From Phycisphaerae bacterium (GTDB taxonomy: Bacteria > Planctomycetota > Phycisphaerae > Sedimentisphaerales > Anaerohalosphaeraceae): a stretch of DNA of 64,000 nucleotides. Below, piece by piece: positions 17,143-26,442 of this stretch. How positions within the stretch are numbered: position 1 is the first letter of the stretch; every line of letters begins with the position of its first letter. Position numbers and translations under genes: made by a program. The notes beneath the pieces were generated by a model, which was not told the origin of the DNA, searched no databases, and saw nothing but the letters and a program-made list of their open reading frames with translations. The stretch spans positions 1-64,000 of the forward strand of contig JAAYCR010000025.1 of NCBI GenBank assembly GCA_012729675.1, written 5' to 3'.

Positions 17143-18777
17143 TTGCGTTTTGCACTGGCACAACTGAATGTAACGGTCGGCGATCTTGCGGGCAATCGAC
17201 GCAAGATGGAAGATAGTCTGCGGGCAGCGACGGAAAAAGGAGCCGATTTACTGGTCTTTTCCGAGCTGGCGCTGAGCGGCTATCCGCCGGAAGATTTGCT
17301 GCTGCGTCCGCGGTTTTTGCGCGATTGCCAGGCGTCGCTTCATACGCTGGCCAAACAAACCGGCTCGATGACGATGGTGGCCGGCTTTCCGGACGGGATG
17401 CCAGATAAATGTTATAACGCTGCGGCAGTCTGTCGGAATGGAAAGGTCGTGTCGGTCTATCACAAAGGGCTGTTGCCCAACTACGGCGTATTTGATGAGA
17501 AACGTTATTTTGTCCCCGGCGCATCGCCGGTGTTTCTGGAGATCGCAGGCGTTCGAGCTGCACTGACAATCTGTGAGGATGTGTGGGATATTGAATGGCT
17601 GGATTCATTTCTTAACGGCGATTCACAGAAGCCGGAGTTGATTTTGAACATTTCCGCCTCGCCGTTTCACGTCGGCAAGATTCATCAGCGAAAAGAAACG
17701 CTGGCGCGCTGCGCGATGCATTTCGGCTGTCCCGTCGCCTACTGCAATCAGGTGGGCGGGCAGGATGAATTGGTCTTTACCGGGCGGAGTATGGTGCTGG
17801 ATGCCGCGGGCAAGGTGTGCGCCGAGGCGGCGGAATTTGAAGAGGACTTGTTGATCGTCGATGGTGCAAAAACGGACAACGGCGTAGTGCTGACGCTTCC
17901 GTTTTCGGCGTATGTCGAACGGCACTATGATCCGCTCGAGGAAGTGTATCACGCGCTGGTGCTGGGCACGCGCGACTATGTGCATAAAAGCGGCTTTTCC
18001 AAGGTCGTCATCGGCCTCAGCGGCGGGATCGACTCGGCACTGGTCGCAGCGATGGCGGTTGAGGCGCTGGGGGCGGACAATGTCGTCGGCGTAACGATGC
18101 CGTCGCGGTTTAACAGCGCTGAGACGCAGGCCGACGCCAAACGGCTGGCGGACAATCTGGGAATCACCTTTTATGCCCTGCCCATCGGCGCGATGCTGGA
18201 GCCGTTCAGCAAAACGCTGACTGGGGTGCCGGGCTGGGATGAAAAGGGGCTGGCCTACGAAAATCTCCAGGCGCGCATCCGCGGGACGCTGCTGATGAGC
18301 CTGTCCAATCAGTTCGGCTGGATGGTGCTGACCACCGGAAACAAGAGCGAAACGGCGGTGGGCTACTCGACCCTCTACGGCGACACCGCCGGCGGGTTTG
18401 CGGTCATTAAAGACGTACCCAAGACGATGGTTTATCGGCTCTGCGACTACATCAACGCCCGGTTTGGCCGTGAGGTAATTCCGCAGACGACGATCACACG
18501 GATTCCCTCGGCGGAGCTGCGCGACAACCAGAAGGACAGCGACTCATTGCCCGACTATCCCGTGCTGGACGCACTGCTCAAAGACTACATCGAGCACGAT
18601 CAATCGCCGATGGAATTGATTGAAAGCGGCTATGACCAAGCCCTTGTCAAACGTGTGGTGCGGATGATCGACCGTAGCGAGTACAAGCGCCGCCAGTCGC
18701 CGCCGGGTATCAAAATCACCCCCAAGGCCTTCGGCAAAGATCGCCGTATGCCGATCACCAATCGTTACATTCCCTGA
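17143..18777 (+). CDS. nadE: Glutamine-dependent NAD+ synthetase
   Basis: The 544-residue enzyme makes NAD+ from nicotinate adenine dinucleotide, ATP and glutamine. The N-terminal nitrilase-type amidase domain has Glu41 (FSELALSGYPPEDLL), a lysine in VYHKGLLPNYGVFDEKRYF and the nucleophile Cys in LTICEDVWD. The C-terminal synthetase domain has the P-loop IGLSGGIDSAL at about residue 290 and GNKSETAVGYSTLYGD. An in-frame TAA at 17119 and the conserved N-terminus force the start to TTG 17143. No Shine-Dalgarno site precedes it; the preceding bases are the repeat AAGAACTAAGAACTA. It is convergent with the next gene, one base apart. Confidence 0.93.
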   Translation: MRFALAQLNVTVGDLAGNRRKMEDSLRAATEKGADLLVFSELALSGYPPEDLLLRPRFLRDCQASLHTLAKQTGSMTMVAGFPDGMPDKCYNAAAVCRNGKVVSVYHKGLLPNYGVFDEKRYFVPGASPVFLEIAGVRAALTICEDVWDIEWLDSFLNGDSQKPELILNISASPFHVGKIHQRKETLARCAMHFGCPVAYCNQVGGQDELVFTGRSMVLDAAGKVCAEAAEFEEDLLIVDGAKTDNGVVLTLPFSAYVERHYDPLEEVYHALVLGTRDYVHKSGFSKVVIGLSGGIDSALVAAMAVEALGADNVVGVTMPSRFNSAETQADAKRLADNLGITFYALPIGAMLEPFSKTLTGVPGWDEKGLAYENLQARIRGTLLMSLSNQFGWMVLTTGNKSETAVGYSTLYGDTAGGFAVIKDVPKTMVYRLCDYINARFGREVIPQTTITRIPSAELRDNQKDSDSLPDYPVLDALLKDYIEHDQSPMELIESGYDQALVKRVVRMIDRSEYKRRQSPPGIKITPKAFGKDRRMPITNRYIP

Positions 18778-18778
18778 T

Positions 18779-19318
18779 TCATCGGATCAGTTTGCTGAGG
18801 GCCTTGAAGTGCGGATGCTCAGCGGTCCGCAGCAGCTCGAACAACAGCATTTCGGTCGAGCTGATGACCGCCCCGGTCGCGGCCATGCGGGACAGGCCGA
18901 TTTGCTTGTTTTCGTCGGTGCGGGAGGCGACCGCGTCGGCAATGACGTGGACGTACAGACCTTTCTGCAGCAGTTCCATGGCCGTCTGAAAGACGCAGAC
19001 GTGGGTTTCGATGCCGCACAGGATGGCGGTTTCGATGTTAAGCCGTTCGATTTTTTCCGAAAACGCCGCCGCGCCGCCGCAACTGAACGACATCTTGTCT
19101 ATCGGCTCAATGTCCGCCAGATGCTCCCGCAGCGGCGCCACGGTCAACCCCAGGGCCTTGGGATTTTGCTGACACCAGAAGATCGGGATGGATAACGTAC
19201 GCGCGATTTGAAGCAGAACCGCACTGTTGGCGATCATCCGCTCGGCTTGATACATCACCGAGGACAGTTTTTCCTGTACATCGATGACGATCAGGCATGA
19301 CTTTTCAGCATTCAGCAT
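18779..19318 (-). CDS. Isochorismatase-like cysteine hydrolase (YcaC type)
   Basis: This 179-residue hydrolase has the triad expected of the family: Asp in LIVIDVQEKL (about residue 13), Lys in IDKMSFSC, and the nucleophilic Cys in CGIETHVCVFQTA. Such enzymes hydrolyse small amides or imides; no siderophore genes are nearby, so true isochorismatase activity is unlikely. ATG at 19318 follows AAGGAAG at good spacing; the eight codons upstream lack a site. It stands alone on its strand, convergent with nadE. Confidence 0.85.
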   Translation of the reverse strand: MLNAEKSCLIVIDVQEKLSSVMYQAERMIANSAVLLQIARTLSIPIFWCQQNPKALGLTVAPLREHLADIEPIDKMSFSCGGAAAFSEKIERLNIETAILCGIETHVCVFQTAMELLQKGLYVHVIADAVASRTDENKQIGLSRMAATGAVISSTEMLLFELLRTAEHPHFKALSKLIR

Positions 19319-19415
19319 TCCCAACTTCCTTTGCGTTCTCACGTTTCGGCTTACAAATTATGGCAACCTAAAAATAGTACACGGACATGATCTGGGTGAT
19401 ACAGTCCCTTGAGCT

Positions 19416-19512
19416 ATGGAGACGATTCTCCATCGGTCTGCTGCGCAGAGCCGATGCCACCCTATCAAAACAACATCTAACATTTAACATTTGACATTTA
19501 ACATTTGACATA
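19416..19512. repeat. Two adjacent hairpins and a tandem word repeat
   Basis: ATGGAGA (19416-19422) pairs with TCTCCAT (19427-19433). Next to it ATCGGTCTGC (19432-19441) pairs with GCAGAGCCGAT (to 19455) with one bulge. At about 19476-19512 the unit AACATTTGACATTT is repeated in tandem. They lie just downstream of the anti-sigma gene and could terminate its transcript, though no T-run is obvious. Confidence 0.6.
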
Positions 19513-19517
19513 ATCCC

Positions 19518-20507
19518 CTATTCCGCCTGCCGCAACTCGATTGTCAATCGGACGGTCGGCGCGTTATCGGTCGGCTGCTGGGGCGTCTCCTGTTCGGGCC
19601 AAGCCAAAAACGGCTGTGGAATCACAAGGTCCTCCGGGATCAGCGGCAGCGGGGCTTGGTCAGTCTCCTGTCGCAGCGGGGCATTGCCGGAGGCATACTG
19701 CCGCGCAGCCGAGAGCATCGGCGTTTTGTCTGTGTACAGCACCAGCCGCTGGATCTGGTCGGGCAGGATATGCGGAATCGTTGTCGTTCGTTCAGCCGCA
19801 TCGGTGTCGCGGAGCGTCAGCCGACTGTCGGTAAGCTGCGCCCACAGCGGCGACAGCGACGCGATAAAGTCCGCCATTCGCTCGGGGGCACATTCTATTT
19901 CAAATCGAATCACGTCCGGGGTTTGATGCCGAATTGTTCGATTTTCCATCGCCTTGACAAAGATTTGTTTTTTTATTAACTGGTCGGCCGGCAATGGACG
20001 CTGCGTTGTCAGCGTCAGTATTCCGTCAAACGGCAGTGCGGCCGCAAATGTCGTGATTTCCGGCGGGAGGGGTGTCTGGAACAGATCGCCTTCGAGCAAG
20101 CCTTGTGCAGTCGTCGGTCCTGTCGGCGTATCGGAAGCCGGCGTAACAATATGATACACCACAATCCCCAAAAGCCCCAGCGGCAATAACAGCATCGCCG
20201 CGGCCGCGACAAACCGCCGTCGGAGCAGCGCTGCACGGCTCCATAAACTTTGCGTTTGCGGGGAGTTTTCCAAAATCAGCTTGCGTTCCAGTTGTGCCCG
20301 GACATCTTCGGCCAGCGACGGCGGGGCCGTCTCAACCGGCAGCGCACACAGCAACTCGCGCTGCCGCCGAAGGGCGGCAAGCTGTTCGACCATCTGCGGA
20401 TCATTCTGCAGGAGCCGCTTCAATTCCGTCTCCTGACGCTGCGTCAGCTCACCGTCCAGCGACGCGCTGAACAGCTCTTCAATCTCGGTTTTCGGATGTT
20501 CGTTCAT
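19518..20507 (-). CDS. Anti-sigma factor (single-pass membrane protein)
   Basis: The 329-residue protein has an N-terminal helical region resembling anti-sigma domains (IEELFSASLDGELTQRQETE), a single membrane helix at about residues 98-120 (FVAAAAMLLLPLGLLGIVVY) and a large extracytoplasmic domain. The zinc-binding HxxxCxxC motif of many anti-sigma factors is absent. Its ATG overlaps the stop of the ECF sigma gene by four bases, so they form a coupled regulator pair. It presumably holds the sigma factor inactive until an envelope signal is sensed by the outer domain. Confidence 0.82.
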   Translation of the reverse strand: MNEHPKTEIEELFSASLDGELTQRQETELKRLLQNDPQMVEQLAALRRQRELLCALPVETAPPSLAEDVRAQLERKLILENSPQTQSLWSRAALLRRRFVAAAAMLLLPLGLLGIVVYHIVTPASDTPTGPTTAQGLLEGDLFQTPLPPEITTFAAALPFDGILTLTTQRPLPADQLIKKQIFVKAMENRTIRHQTPDVIRFEIECAPERMADFIASLSPLWAQLTDSRLTLRDTDAAERTTTIPHILPDQIQRLVLYTDKTPMLSAARQYASGNAPLRQETDQAPLPLIPEDLVIPQPFLAWPEQETPQQPTDNAPTVRLTIELRQAE

Positions 20508-21076
20508 GTCAACACCGTTTCCAGAATCTCTCGCAGCATCGCCCGCGCCCGGCTGAGACGGCTTTTGACCGTTCCCATCTCAAGCCCCAGCGTCTCGGCG
20601 ATCTGACTGTACGACATTTGTTCAATATCCCGAAGCACGATCACGACCCGGTGGTCATCGTCCAAGCGACCGATGGCCTCAGACAGCAAGGCGATGACCT
20701 CTTTTTGCTGGGCCAGTCGAACCGGGTCGCTGCTTGCCATATCCGCCGGATTCGGCAACTCGCCGTCCAGCGACTGGCTGACCACCTTAAACCGCCGACG
20801 GCAGAAGTTAATCGTCTCGTTGACTGCGATGCGGAAGAGCCACGTATAGAAGGAGCTTTTTCCGCGAAAATCAGCGATGTGCTCTAATACTTTGACAAAA
20901 GTGTCCTGCGTAAGTTCCGCGGCATCGTCAGAATTATTGCAGATTTTTAGAATAGTGTTATATATCCTGTCTTGATATTTAACAATAAGGCGGCTCATTG
21001 CCTCCGAATTCCCCCGCTGGCATTGCCGGACAAGGGTTTCATCGTCAAGCCGAAGATGTTTGGATTTCCAGTTCAC
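20504..21076 (-). CDS. ECF-type RNA polymerase sigma factor
   Basis: This 190-residue protein has region 2 (AMSRLIVKYQDRIYNTILKI, then AAELTQDTFVKVLEHI and SSFYTWLFRIAVNETINFCRRR) and region 4 (HRVVIVLRDIEQMSYSQIAE with GTVKSRLSRAR), the RpoE/SigW layout. It should direct polymerase to its own set of stress promoters. The start is GTG at 21076. It lies 25 bases after a lipoprotein gene and overlaps the anti-sigma gene. Confidence 0.92.
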   Translation of the reverse strand: MNWKSKHLRLDDETLVRQCQRGNSEAMSRLIVKYQDRIYNTILKICNNSDDAAELTQDTFVKVLEHIADFRGKSSFYTWLFRIAVNETINFCRRRFKVVSQSLDGELPNPADMASSDPVRLAQQKEVIALLSEAIGRLDDDHRVVIVLRDIEQMSYSQIAETLGLEMGTVKSRLSRARAMLREILETVLT

Positions 21077-21101
21077 ACAAGCCCCGATTCAAAGCGGATC
21101 T

Positions 21102-21563
21102 TCAGGAATGCTTCAGGTTTAGTTTGATCATATCGTTTAGACGCGTTCTTTCGCCGATGGCGGTCACTTCCAGCAAATAGGTCTTGCCCGCGGCCGGTCG
21201 CGGCTCCACCGGCAACACAAACTCATACGCCCCCAAATGCCCCCGCCAATAGCGATTCGTTACGCCAGCCGGCCCGATCTCGATATCGGGCCACAGCACA
21301 AGCCGTCTGCCGCGGGGATTGGCGTCATACGGCACAAACTCATACAGCTCAAAACGAAATCGGGTGGCCTCAATGTCCTCGCTAACCTGGACATACACCT
21401 GCACCTGAACGCCGTCGCCTGTCGTATTCAGTTCAAGTTCGGTCAGCCCCAAGAGCCGCAGACCGTCCGCCTCCTTCGCCGGCATGGTCATATTATTCCA
21501 TGGCCGCCCGCAGCCGGCCGTCATCGCAGCCATCCCTAATACTACGCTCATTGCACGCCACAC
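21102..21563 (-). CDS. Hypothetical lipoprotein
   Basis: The 153-residue protein begins with a short hydrophobic segment and a lipobox-like MTAGCG, so it is probably acylated at Cys18 and attached to a membrane. The rest is rich in beta-type sequence (ELELNTTGDGVQVQVYVQVS), suggesting a small beta-sandwich. It starts at GTG two bases after the ribBA stop, using GGAGG inside the last ribBA codons. It lies between ribBA and the sigma gene on the same strand. No family is recognised. Confidence 0.7.
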   Translation of the reverse strand: MWRAMSVVLGMAAMTAGCGRPWNNMTMPAKEADGLRLLGLTELELNTTGDGVQVQVYVQVSEDIEATRFRFELYEFVPYDANPRGRRLVLWPDIEIGPAGVTNRYWRGHLGAYEFVLPVEPRPAAGKTYLLEVTAIGERTRLNDMIKLNLKHS

Positions 21564-21566
21564 GGT

Positions 21567-22805
21567 TTATAAATCCTCCTCGAGCATGTGTCCAAACCGA
21601 TCTTTTTTGGTCTTGAGATATTTTCGGTTATGCTCGAGCGGCTTGGCCCACAACGAAAGCTGCTCGACAATCTCAATGCCATAGACCTGGAGCCGCGATA
21701 TTTTTTTGGGATTGTTTGTCAAAATCCGCACGCGGCTCAATCCGAGGTCGCGGCAGATCTGCGCTCCGATGCCATAATCGCGTTTGTCGGCCTTGAATCC
21801 AAGTTCAATGTTGGCATCGACCGTATCGCGTCCCTGCTCCTGCAGCTTGTAGGCCCGCAGTTTGTTGGCCAGTCCGATGCCGCGGCCTTCCTGCCGCAGG
21901 TAGATCAGCGCGCCTTTGCCTTCTTTTTCGATCATCTTCATGGCCGTGATCAGTTGATAGCCGCACTCGCATCGCTGCGAATGAAACAGATCGCCGGTCA
22001 TGCACTCCGAATGCACGCGGATGAGCACCGGCTCGGTATGTTCAATCGGCTTGCCATTGGCGTCCAGTTCGCCAACCCCGCCTTTGCAGATCGCCAAATG
22101 CGGTTCGGTTGAGCCGGGGCTTTCGTAGCCGATCAATTTGAACTCGCCATAGTCGGTCGGGAGTTGGATTTCCTGGATTCGCAAAATCTGCAGCTCACGC
22201 TGTAGGCGATATTCGACCAATTTGGCAATCGAGGTAATCTTCAGGTCAAATTTTTGGCAGTATTTCAGCAGTTCCGGCACGCGTGCCATCGTACCGTCGT
22301 CGTTCATAATCTCGCAGATGACGCCCGCCGGTTTCAGTCCCGCCAGCCGCATCAGGTCAACCGCACCCTCGGTCTGGCCGGCTCGCACCAGCACGCCGCC
22401 GTCCCGCGCCCGCAGCGGGAAGATATGCCCCGGCCGTGCCAAATCCGCCGGCCGGCAGTCCTCATCGACCGCCACACGAATGGTATGTGCCCGGTCGGCG
22501 GCGCAGATGCCCGTCGTGATGCCCTCGCGTGCGTCAATCGTAATCGTAAACGCCGTCCCCAGCCGTGCGGTGTTGTTCAGCGTCTGCGGGTACAGCCCCA
22601 GACGGTCGCAGCGCTCTTCGGTCAACGGCAGACAGATCATCCCCCGCCCGTGCGTGGCCATGAAGTTGATGATCTCCGGCGTTACCAATTCCGCCGCCGC
22701 AACCAGGTCGCCCTCATTTTCACGATCTTCCTCATCGACAAGGACGATCATCTTGCCTTTCCGCAAATCCTCAAGGACTTCCGGTATTTCACTAAACTTG
22801 GTCAT
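21567..22805 (-). CDS. ribBA: Bifunctional 3,4-dihydroxy-2-butanone-4-phosphate synthase / GTP cyclohydrolase II
   Basis: The 412-residue enzyme supplies both starting compounds for riboflavin. The N-terminal RibB half has [19 protein letters not shown] and [12 protein letters not shown]; the C-terminal RibA half has the zinc cysteines in [17 protein letters not shown] and [21 protein letters not shown] 22805 begins the conserved protein ([15 protein letters not shown]); longer in-frame readings upstream have no family similarity and no site. No FMN riboswitch is seen upstream. The lipoprotein, sigma and anti-sigma genes follow on the same strand. Confidence 0.95.
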   Translation of the reverse strand: MTKFSEIPEVLEDLRKGKMIVLVDEEDRENEGDLVAAAELVTPEIINFMATHGRGMICLPLTEERCDRLGLYPQTLNNTARLGTAFTITIDAREGITTGICAADRAHTIRVAVDEDCRPADLARPGHIFPLRARDGGVLVRAGQTEGAVDLMRLAGLKPAGVICEIMNDDGTMARVPELLKYCQKFDLKITSIAKLVEYRLQRELQILRIQEIQLPTDYGEFKLIGYESPGSTEPHLAICKGGVGELDANGKPIEHTEPVLIRVHSECMTGDLFHSQRCECGYQLITAMKMIEKEGKGALIYLRQEGRGIGLANKLRAYKLQEQGRDTVDANIELGFKADKRDYGIGAQICRDLGLSRVRILTNNPKKISRLQVYGIEIVEQLSLWAKPLEHNRKYLKTKKDRFGHMLEEDL

Positions 22806-22959
22806 ACGCTGTAATTTCTCACTGTCAGGACATTTATTGACGGATTCAAAAACCTCAATATACCGAATTCCCCGCCAATTGTAAACAAGCGTTGCCGTCA
22901 AGGCTGAAAAACCGGTCTTTCACCATAGCCCCCGCACCACGACCGGCCAGAGCCTCAGG

Positions 22960-24111
22960 ATGCCGGACATTTCGTGGCCGATAAGGATGAACAATACCCT
23001 ACAAATCTGGAAGAAGGTTGAGGCCTATCCCGCCCATAGGGGCTTGATATGGACACTGCCGGTCAGAAAACAGGTTAAAACAAACCCCAGCACAAGCAGC
23101 CCTGCGGACGGCGGGTTTGAGATACCCGATGTCAGTTGGGAAAGCCTGGTGCAGGTTCATACGGATCAAGTTCTGGAGGGAAACCGGTCGTCTGGCGATT
23201 CCTCTGACGACCCAACGGGCCGGAAAAAGAAGTCCTCCAAGCCACAGAGACGCAGTACGACCGATCCGGACGCGACAATGACAACATCCAGCCATTCTTT
23301 TCACATGGAGCCTTCTTATAAACAGCATGGGGCCGTGGATGACCAGTGCGGGATTATCGTGGATATCGATGTAACGACCGGGCAGGTCAATGAGGGCAAA
23401 CAGCTGGCCGATCAGTTGGAACGCATAGAAGCCAATCTCGGCCAAAAACCCGAAACGGCAACCGCAGACAAAGGCTATGCACATGGGGCCAATTATGAGC
23501 ATTTGGAACAGGAGCAGATTGAGGCGATTATTCCGCCGCAGACATCAAAAACCAAATCATCCTGCATTCCCTCCTGCCGCTTTAAATAGGATGCCAAACA
23601 TCGAGTTGTCACGTGTCTGGCCAAACGGAAATTGACCTATTGTTGTTCCAGTGAAAAAAGCGATATCCATCGATCTGATGCCAAAGACTATCAACACTGT
23701 CCTCTGCGGTCCCGTTGTTTCAGCAGGAATGCCAAGTACCGAATCATTCTGATTGGTCCGGGTTATGAATCCCTGCTGCGGGCACGACGGATTCACCTGC
23801 GCGATGACCGCCGCCGCAAAACCTTGTACACAAGACATCGCTGGCGAGTGGAAGGTGTGCACGGTGAAGCCAAGACACAACACGGATTACGGCGTGCTGC
23901 GCGACGCGGGTTGTGGAATGTGGCGATTCAGGCCTACTTGACCGCCGTGGTGATGAATCTCAAGCGGCTGGCGGCCGTTTTATTGTGTTTTTTGCGGTTT
24001 ACAGGCCGACATTTTGCGGCAAAACGATTGTTGGGAAGGCACAGTGACCCCGGAAAAGAAAAAATAAGAAAACAGAGAAAATTCTATGGAAACAGGCGGC
24101 ATGAAAAATAA
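22960..24111 (+). pseudogene. IS1182-like transposase, truncated and interrupted by TAG
   Basis: From about 23250 the translation matches the DDE transposase of IS1182: STTDPDATM, YKQHGAVDDQCGIIVDIDVT and TATADKGYAHGANYEHLE. An in-frame TAG at 23587-23589 follows CRFK; the reading continues in the same frame as DAKHRVVTCLAKRKLTY, then CPLRSRC and RHRWRVEGVHGEAKTQHGL. The TAG probably replaced a Tyr codon (FKYD is usual here). The catalytic N-terminal region is absent and the first 90 codons are unrelated, so the element cannot move itself. Confidence 0.82.
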
Positions 24112-24143
24112 TCGCTTAATCAATCGACTTTTTCAACAGCCCC
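22960..24143 (+). mobile_element. Decayed IS1182-like insertion sequence, left end missing
   Basis: The element contains the transposase remnant and, on its right, a terminal sequence whose reverse complement reads GGGGCTGTTGAAAAA (ending near 24143), typical of IS terminal repeats. No matching left copy is found upstream, so the left end and the transposase N-terminus are deleted. The left boundary given is therefore only where the frame opens. Confidence 0.65.
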
Positions 24144-24285
24144 ACAGTCACCCATTATGAGATCAGTGAAACATCGCAAAGGCAATGCCGAAGGTGGGTT
24201 GGGGGACTTCGATTTCCTATTTCCTGTTTCTATTTCAAATTTCCTGTTGAGGGGGCGAAAATTGGGACTGTCTTGGAGGTTGGAC
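24112..24285. other. Short gap with phrase-like repeat before aroF
   Basis: Between the IS end and the aroF promoter lies a purine/pyrimidine word stretch, TTCCTATTTCCTGTTTC with TTTCAAATTTCCTG (about 24208-24247), of the same style as the repeats in other gaps. No gene is seen. Confidence 0.5.
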
Positions 24286-24314
24286 TGGACAAACGGGGGT
24301 GACTTTGGTATAAT
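24286..24314 (+). promoter_or_regulatory. Promoter of the DAHP synthase gene
   Basis: TGGACA (24286-24291) and a perfect TATAAT (24309-24314) are separated by 17 bases, 57 bases before the aroF start. Confidence 0.65.
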
Positions 24315-24370
24315 TCAACGCTTGTCGGTACGTTGGTTTTTTTTAAGTGTTTAATTTGTTAGGATTTACG

Positions 24371-25390
24371 ATGATTGTGGTAATGAAGCCGGGTGCGGCG
24401 GCTGAGGATATCAAGCATGTGGTGGATCTGGTCCATGAGTTCGGGCTAAAGGACCACGTGATCTACGGAACGGATCGGACGGTGATCGCATGCGTCGGCG
24501 ATAAGCGGACGGTGGAAAAAGACGCCATCGAAAATGCGCCGATGGTCGAAAAGGTGGTGCCGATTTTGGCGCCGTACAAGATGGCCTCGCTGGAGGTGAA
24601 ACGCGAGAAGACGAAGATCTGTATTGGGCCGGAGCGGTTTCCGCTGGGCGGGGTCAAGATCGGGGTCATCGCCGGGCCGTGCGCGGTGGAAAGCCGCGAG
24701 CAGATACTGACGACGGCGCGGGCGATCAAGGCCGCCGGGGGCGTCGGGCTGCGCGGGGGGGCGTTTAAGCCGCGAACCAGCCCGTATACCTATCAGGGCA
24801 TGGGCAAGGCGGGGTTGGAACTGCTGGCCGAGGCACGAGCAGAGACGGGACTGGCGATTGTGACCGAAGCGGTCGCGGTCGAGCAGGTGGAGGTCTGTGC
24901 CGAGTATGCGGACGTGATACAGATTGGGGCGCGGAATATGCAGCATTATCCCCTGCTGGAGGCGGCGGGCAAGGCGGGCAAGCCCGTCCTGCTGAAGCGC
25001 GGGATGAGCGCGACGCTGGAGGAGTTTCTGCTGGCGGCCGAGTATATCATCAACGCGGGCAATCCGAATGTGATTTTGTGCGAGCGGGGCATCCGGACGT
25101 TTGAGACGTACGTGCGAAATACGCTGCCGCTGGCGATTATCCCGGCCCTGCGCGAGCGGACGCATCTGCCGATTGTGATTGATCCGTCGCACGGGACGGG
25201 CCATGCGCACATGGTGCCGTCGATGTCGCTGGCGGCGGTGGCGACCGGGGCTGACGGGGTGATCCTAGAATGTCATCCGGACCCGGAACGGGCGACGTCG
25301 GACGGGGCGCAGTCGATCACGCCGCAGACGCTGAATGAGTTGATGGGACGGCTTAAGCGGGTGGCCGAGGCGGTGGATCGGGAATTGTGA
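24371..25390 (+). CDS. aroF: 3-deoxy-7-phosphoheptulonate (DAHP) synthase, type I-beta with regulatory N-domain
   Basis: This 339-residue enzyme condenses phosphoenolpyruvate and erythrose-4-phosphate in the first step of aromatic amino-acid synthesis. Residues 1-70 form the ferredoxin-like regulatory domain of the Thermotoga-type enzyme ([17 protein letters not shown]), which senses Tyr or Phe. The barrel contains [41 protein letters not shown] and [12 protein letters not shown] 24371 follows AGGA and starts the conserved N-domain; eight codons upstream in frame are not conserved. Confidence 0.94.
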   Translation: MIVVMKPGAAAEDIKHVVDLVHEFGLKDHVIYGTDRTVIACVGDKRTVEKDAIENAPMVEKVVPILAPYKMASLEVKREKTKICIGPERFPLGGVKIGVIAGPCAVESREQILTTARAIKAAGGVGLRGGAFKPRTSPYTYQGMGKAGLELLAEARAETGLAIVTEAVAVEQVEVCAEYADVIQIGARNMQHYPLLEAAGKAGKPVLLKRGMSATLEEFLLAAEYIINAGNPNVILCERGIRTFETYVRNTLPLAIIPALRERTHLPIVIDPSHGTGHAHMVPSMSLAAVATGADGVILECHPDPERATSDGAQSITPQTLNELMGRLKRVAEAVDREL

Positions 25391-25407
25391 AAAGTCCAAA
25401 TTTCAGC

Positions 25408-25435
25408 TTGTGTTTGTTGGATAAACAACTATAAT
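25408..25435 (+). promoter_or_regulatory. Promoter giving a probably leaderless transcript
   Basis: TTGTGT (25408-25413) and TATAAT (25430-25435) are 16 bases apart. The expected transcription start falls on or next to the ATG at 25443, so there is no room for a ribosome-binding site. TTGTT (25414-25418) and AACAA (25424-25428) form a small dyad in the spacer, a possible autoregulatory site. Confidence 0.6.
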
Positions 25436-25442
25436 CAGACCT

Positions 25443-26219
25443 ATGTCATTAGGAAAAACAATTCGACAACGGCGAAGGCAGCAGGGGCTGACCTTGGACG
25501 AAGTTGCCGCAAAGACGGGCTTTTCGAAGCCGTATCTTTCGACGATAGAGACCGGAAAAGTTAATAATCCGCCCAGCGACAACCTGCTGCGGCGGCTTGA
25601 GAAGCTGCTCAAGTTTGCGCCCTCGGAGCTGCGCCGACTGGCTCACATGGAGCGGATGCCGGCGGATATTCGCCGCGACTATGAAAAGGTCAGTGCCGAA
25701 AACGTTCGGTATAAGGAAATTATCCAGAACATTATGCATCGCAACATCAAGGTGACCAACGTCGGGCAGGTGCTGGCCGAACATCACCTGGATGTTGACC
25801 AGAAACCTTCGTCCAAGCGGGACACACGATGGATTCCGGTCATTAACAAGGTGGCCGCGGGCTATCCAGCGGATTTTGACGACCTCGGCTATCCGGCGGG
25901 CTTTGCCGACGACTATATCTTGTGTCCGGATATTCACGACCCGAACGCGTTTGCCGTGCGGGTGTTCGGTGATTCGATGGAGCCGAAGTTCAGCGCGGGG
26001 GATATTGTGGTGTTTTCGCCGAGTGTTGAGGCGCAGAGCGGGGACGACTGTTTTGTGCGGTTTAAGTCGCCGCATGAGACGACCTTCAAGCGGGTGTTCT
26101 TCGAGAAGGACGGACGTGTTCGCCTCCAGCCCCGCAACGAACAGTACCCGCCCTCGGTCGTCAGCGGCAAACGCATCAACGGCATTTACCGCGCCGCCAT
26201 TCATTTCCGCACCCTGTAA
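25443..26219 (+). CDS. XRE-family regulator with S24 self-cleaving domain
   Basis: The 258-residue protein has an N-terminal helix-turn-helix (KTIRQRRRQQGLTLDEVAAKTGFSKPYLSTIE read in pieces, residues 5-37) and a C-terminal LexA/CI-like S24 peptidase. A cleavage site is visible as Ala-Gly in NKVAAGYPADF, with the Ser in FGDSMEPKFSAGD and the Lys in TTFKRVFF. Such proteins repress genes until RecA-induced or other self-cleavage. No prophage surrounds it, so it is probably a cellular stress regulator. The coding region is preceded by a promoter so close that the mRNA should be leaderless. Confidence 0.87.
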   Translation: MSLGKTIRQRRRQQGLTLDEVAAKTGFSKPYLSTIETGKVNNPPSDNLLRRLEKLLKFAPSELRRLAHMERMPADIRRDYEKVSAENVRYKEIIQNIMHRNIKVTNVGQVLAEHHLDVDQKPSSKRDTRWIPVINKVAAGYPADFDDLGYPAGFADDYILCPDIHDPNAFAVRVFGDSMEPKFSAGDIVVFSPSVEAQSGDDCFVRFKSPHETTFKRVFFEKDGRVRLQPRNEQYPPSVVSGKRINGIYRAAIHFRTL

Positions 26220-26271
26220 CGCCGGAGGGGTGGCCGTATCTTGGACGGTTCGGCTTTTTGTGGAAGGTGCG

Positions 26272-26442
26272 CTACTTTTGCAGGCGACTTAGCAGGAGAT
26301 CGTTCTTGATGGACAGTGCAAACCCTCCCAACCCCAGAAAGACCGCACCGATCAAGGGCTAAGACAACGCGATCAGAATCGGCCCGCACAACAGCATAAA
26401 CGGCATCGCAAAACCCAGCAAAAGACCAAACGTTTGCATCAT
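26272..26442 (-). pseudogene. Small hydrophobic membrane protein interrupted by in-frame TAG
   Basis: From ATG 26442 (a second ATG follows at 26439), with GGAG three bases upstream, the frame reads MMQTFGLLLGFAMPFMLL to codon 27. It meets TAG (26359-26361) and continues in the same frame as PLIGAVFLGLGGFALSIKN, ending at TAG 26272-26274. Both halves are hydrophobic and form a natural two-helix protein of 56 residues if the TAG were a sense codon. The good ribosome-binding site indicates a formerly real gene. No family is recognised. The alternative is a short 27-residue peptide. Confidence 0.5.

Noticed and set aside
23587-26361. Amber (TAG) recoding, suggested by two genes interrupted by TAG
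   Set aside because: Several intact genes (PIN/TRAM, pyrH, frr, brkB-like) end normally at TAG, and one interrupted gene is a truncated transposase; ordinary nonsense mutations explain both.
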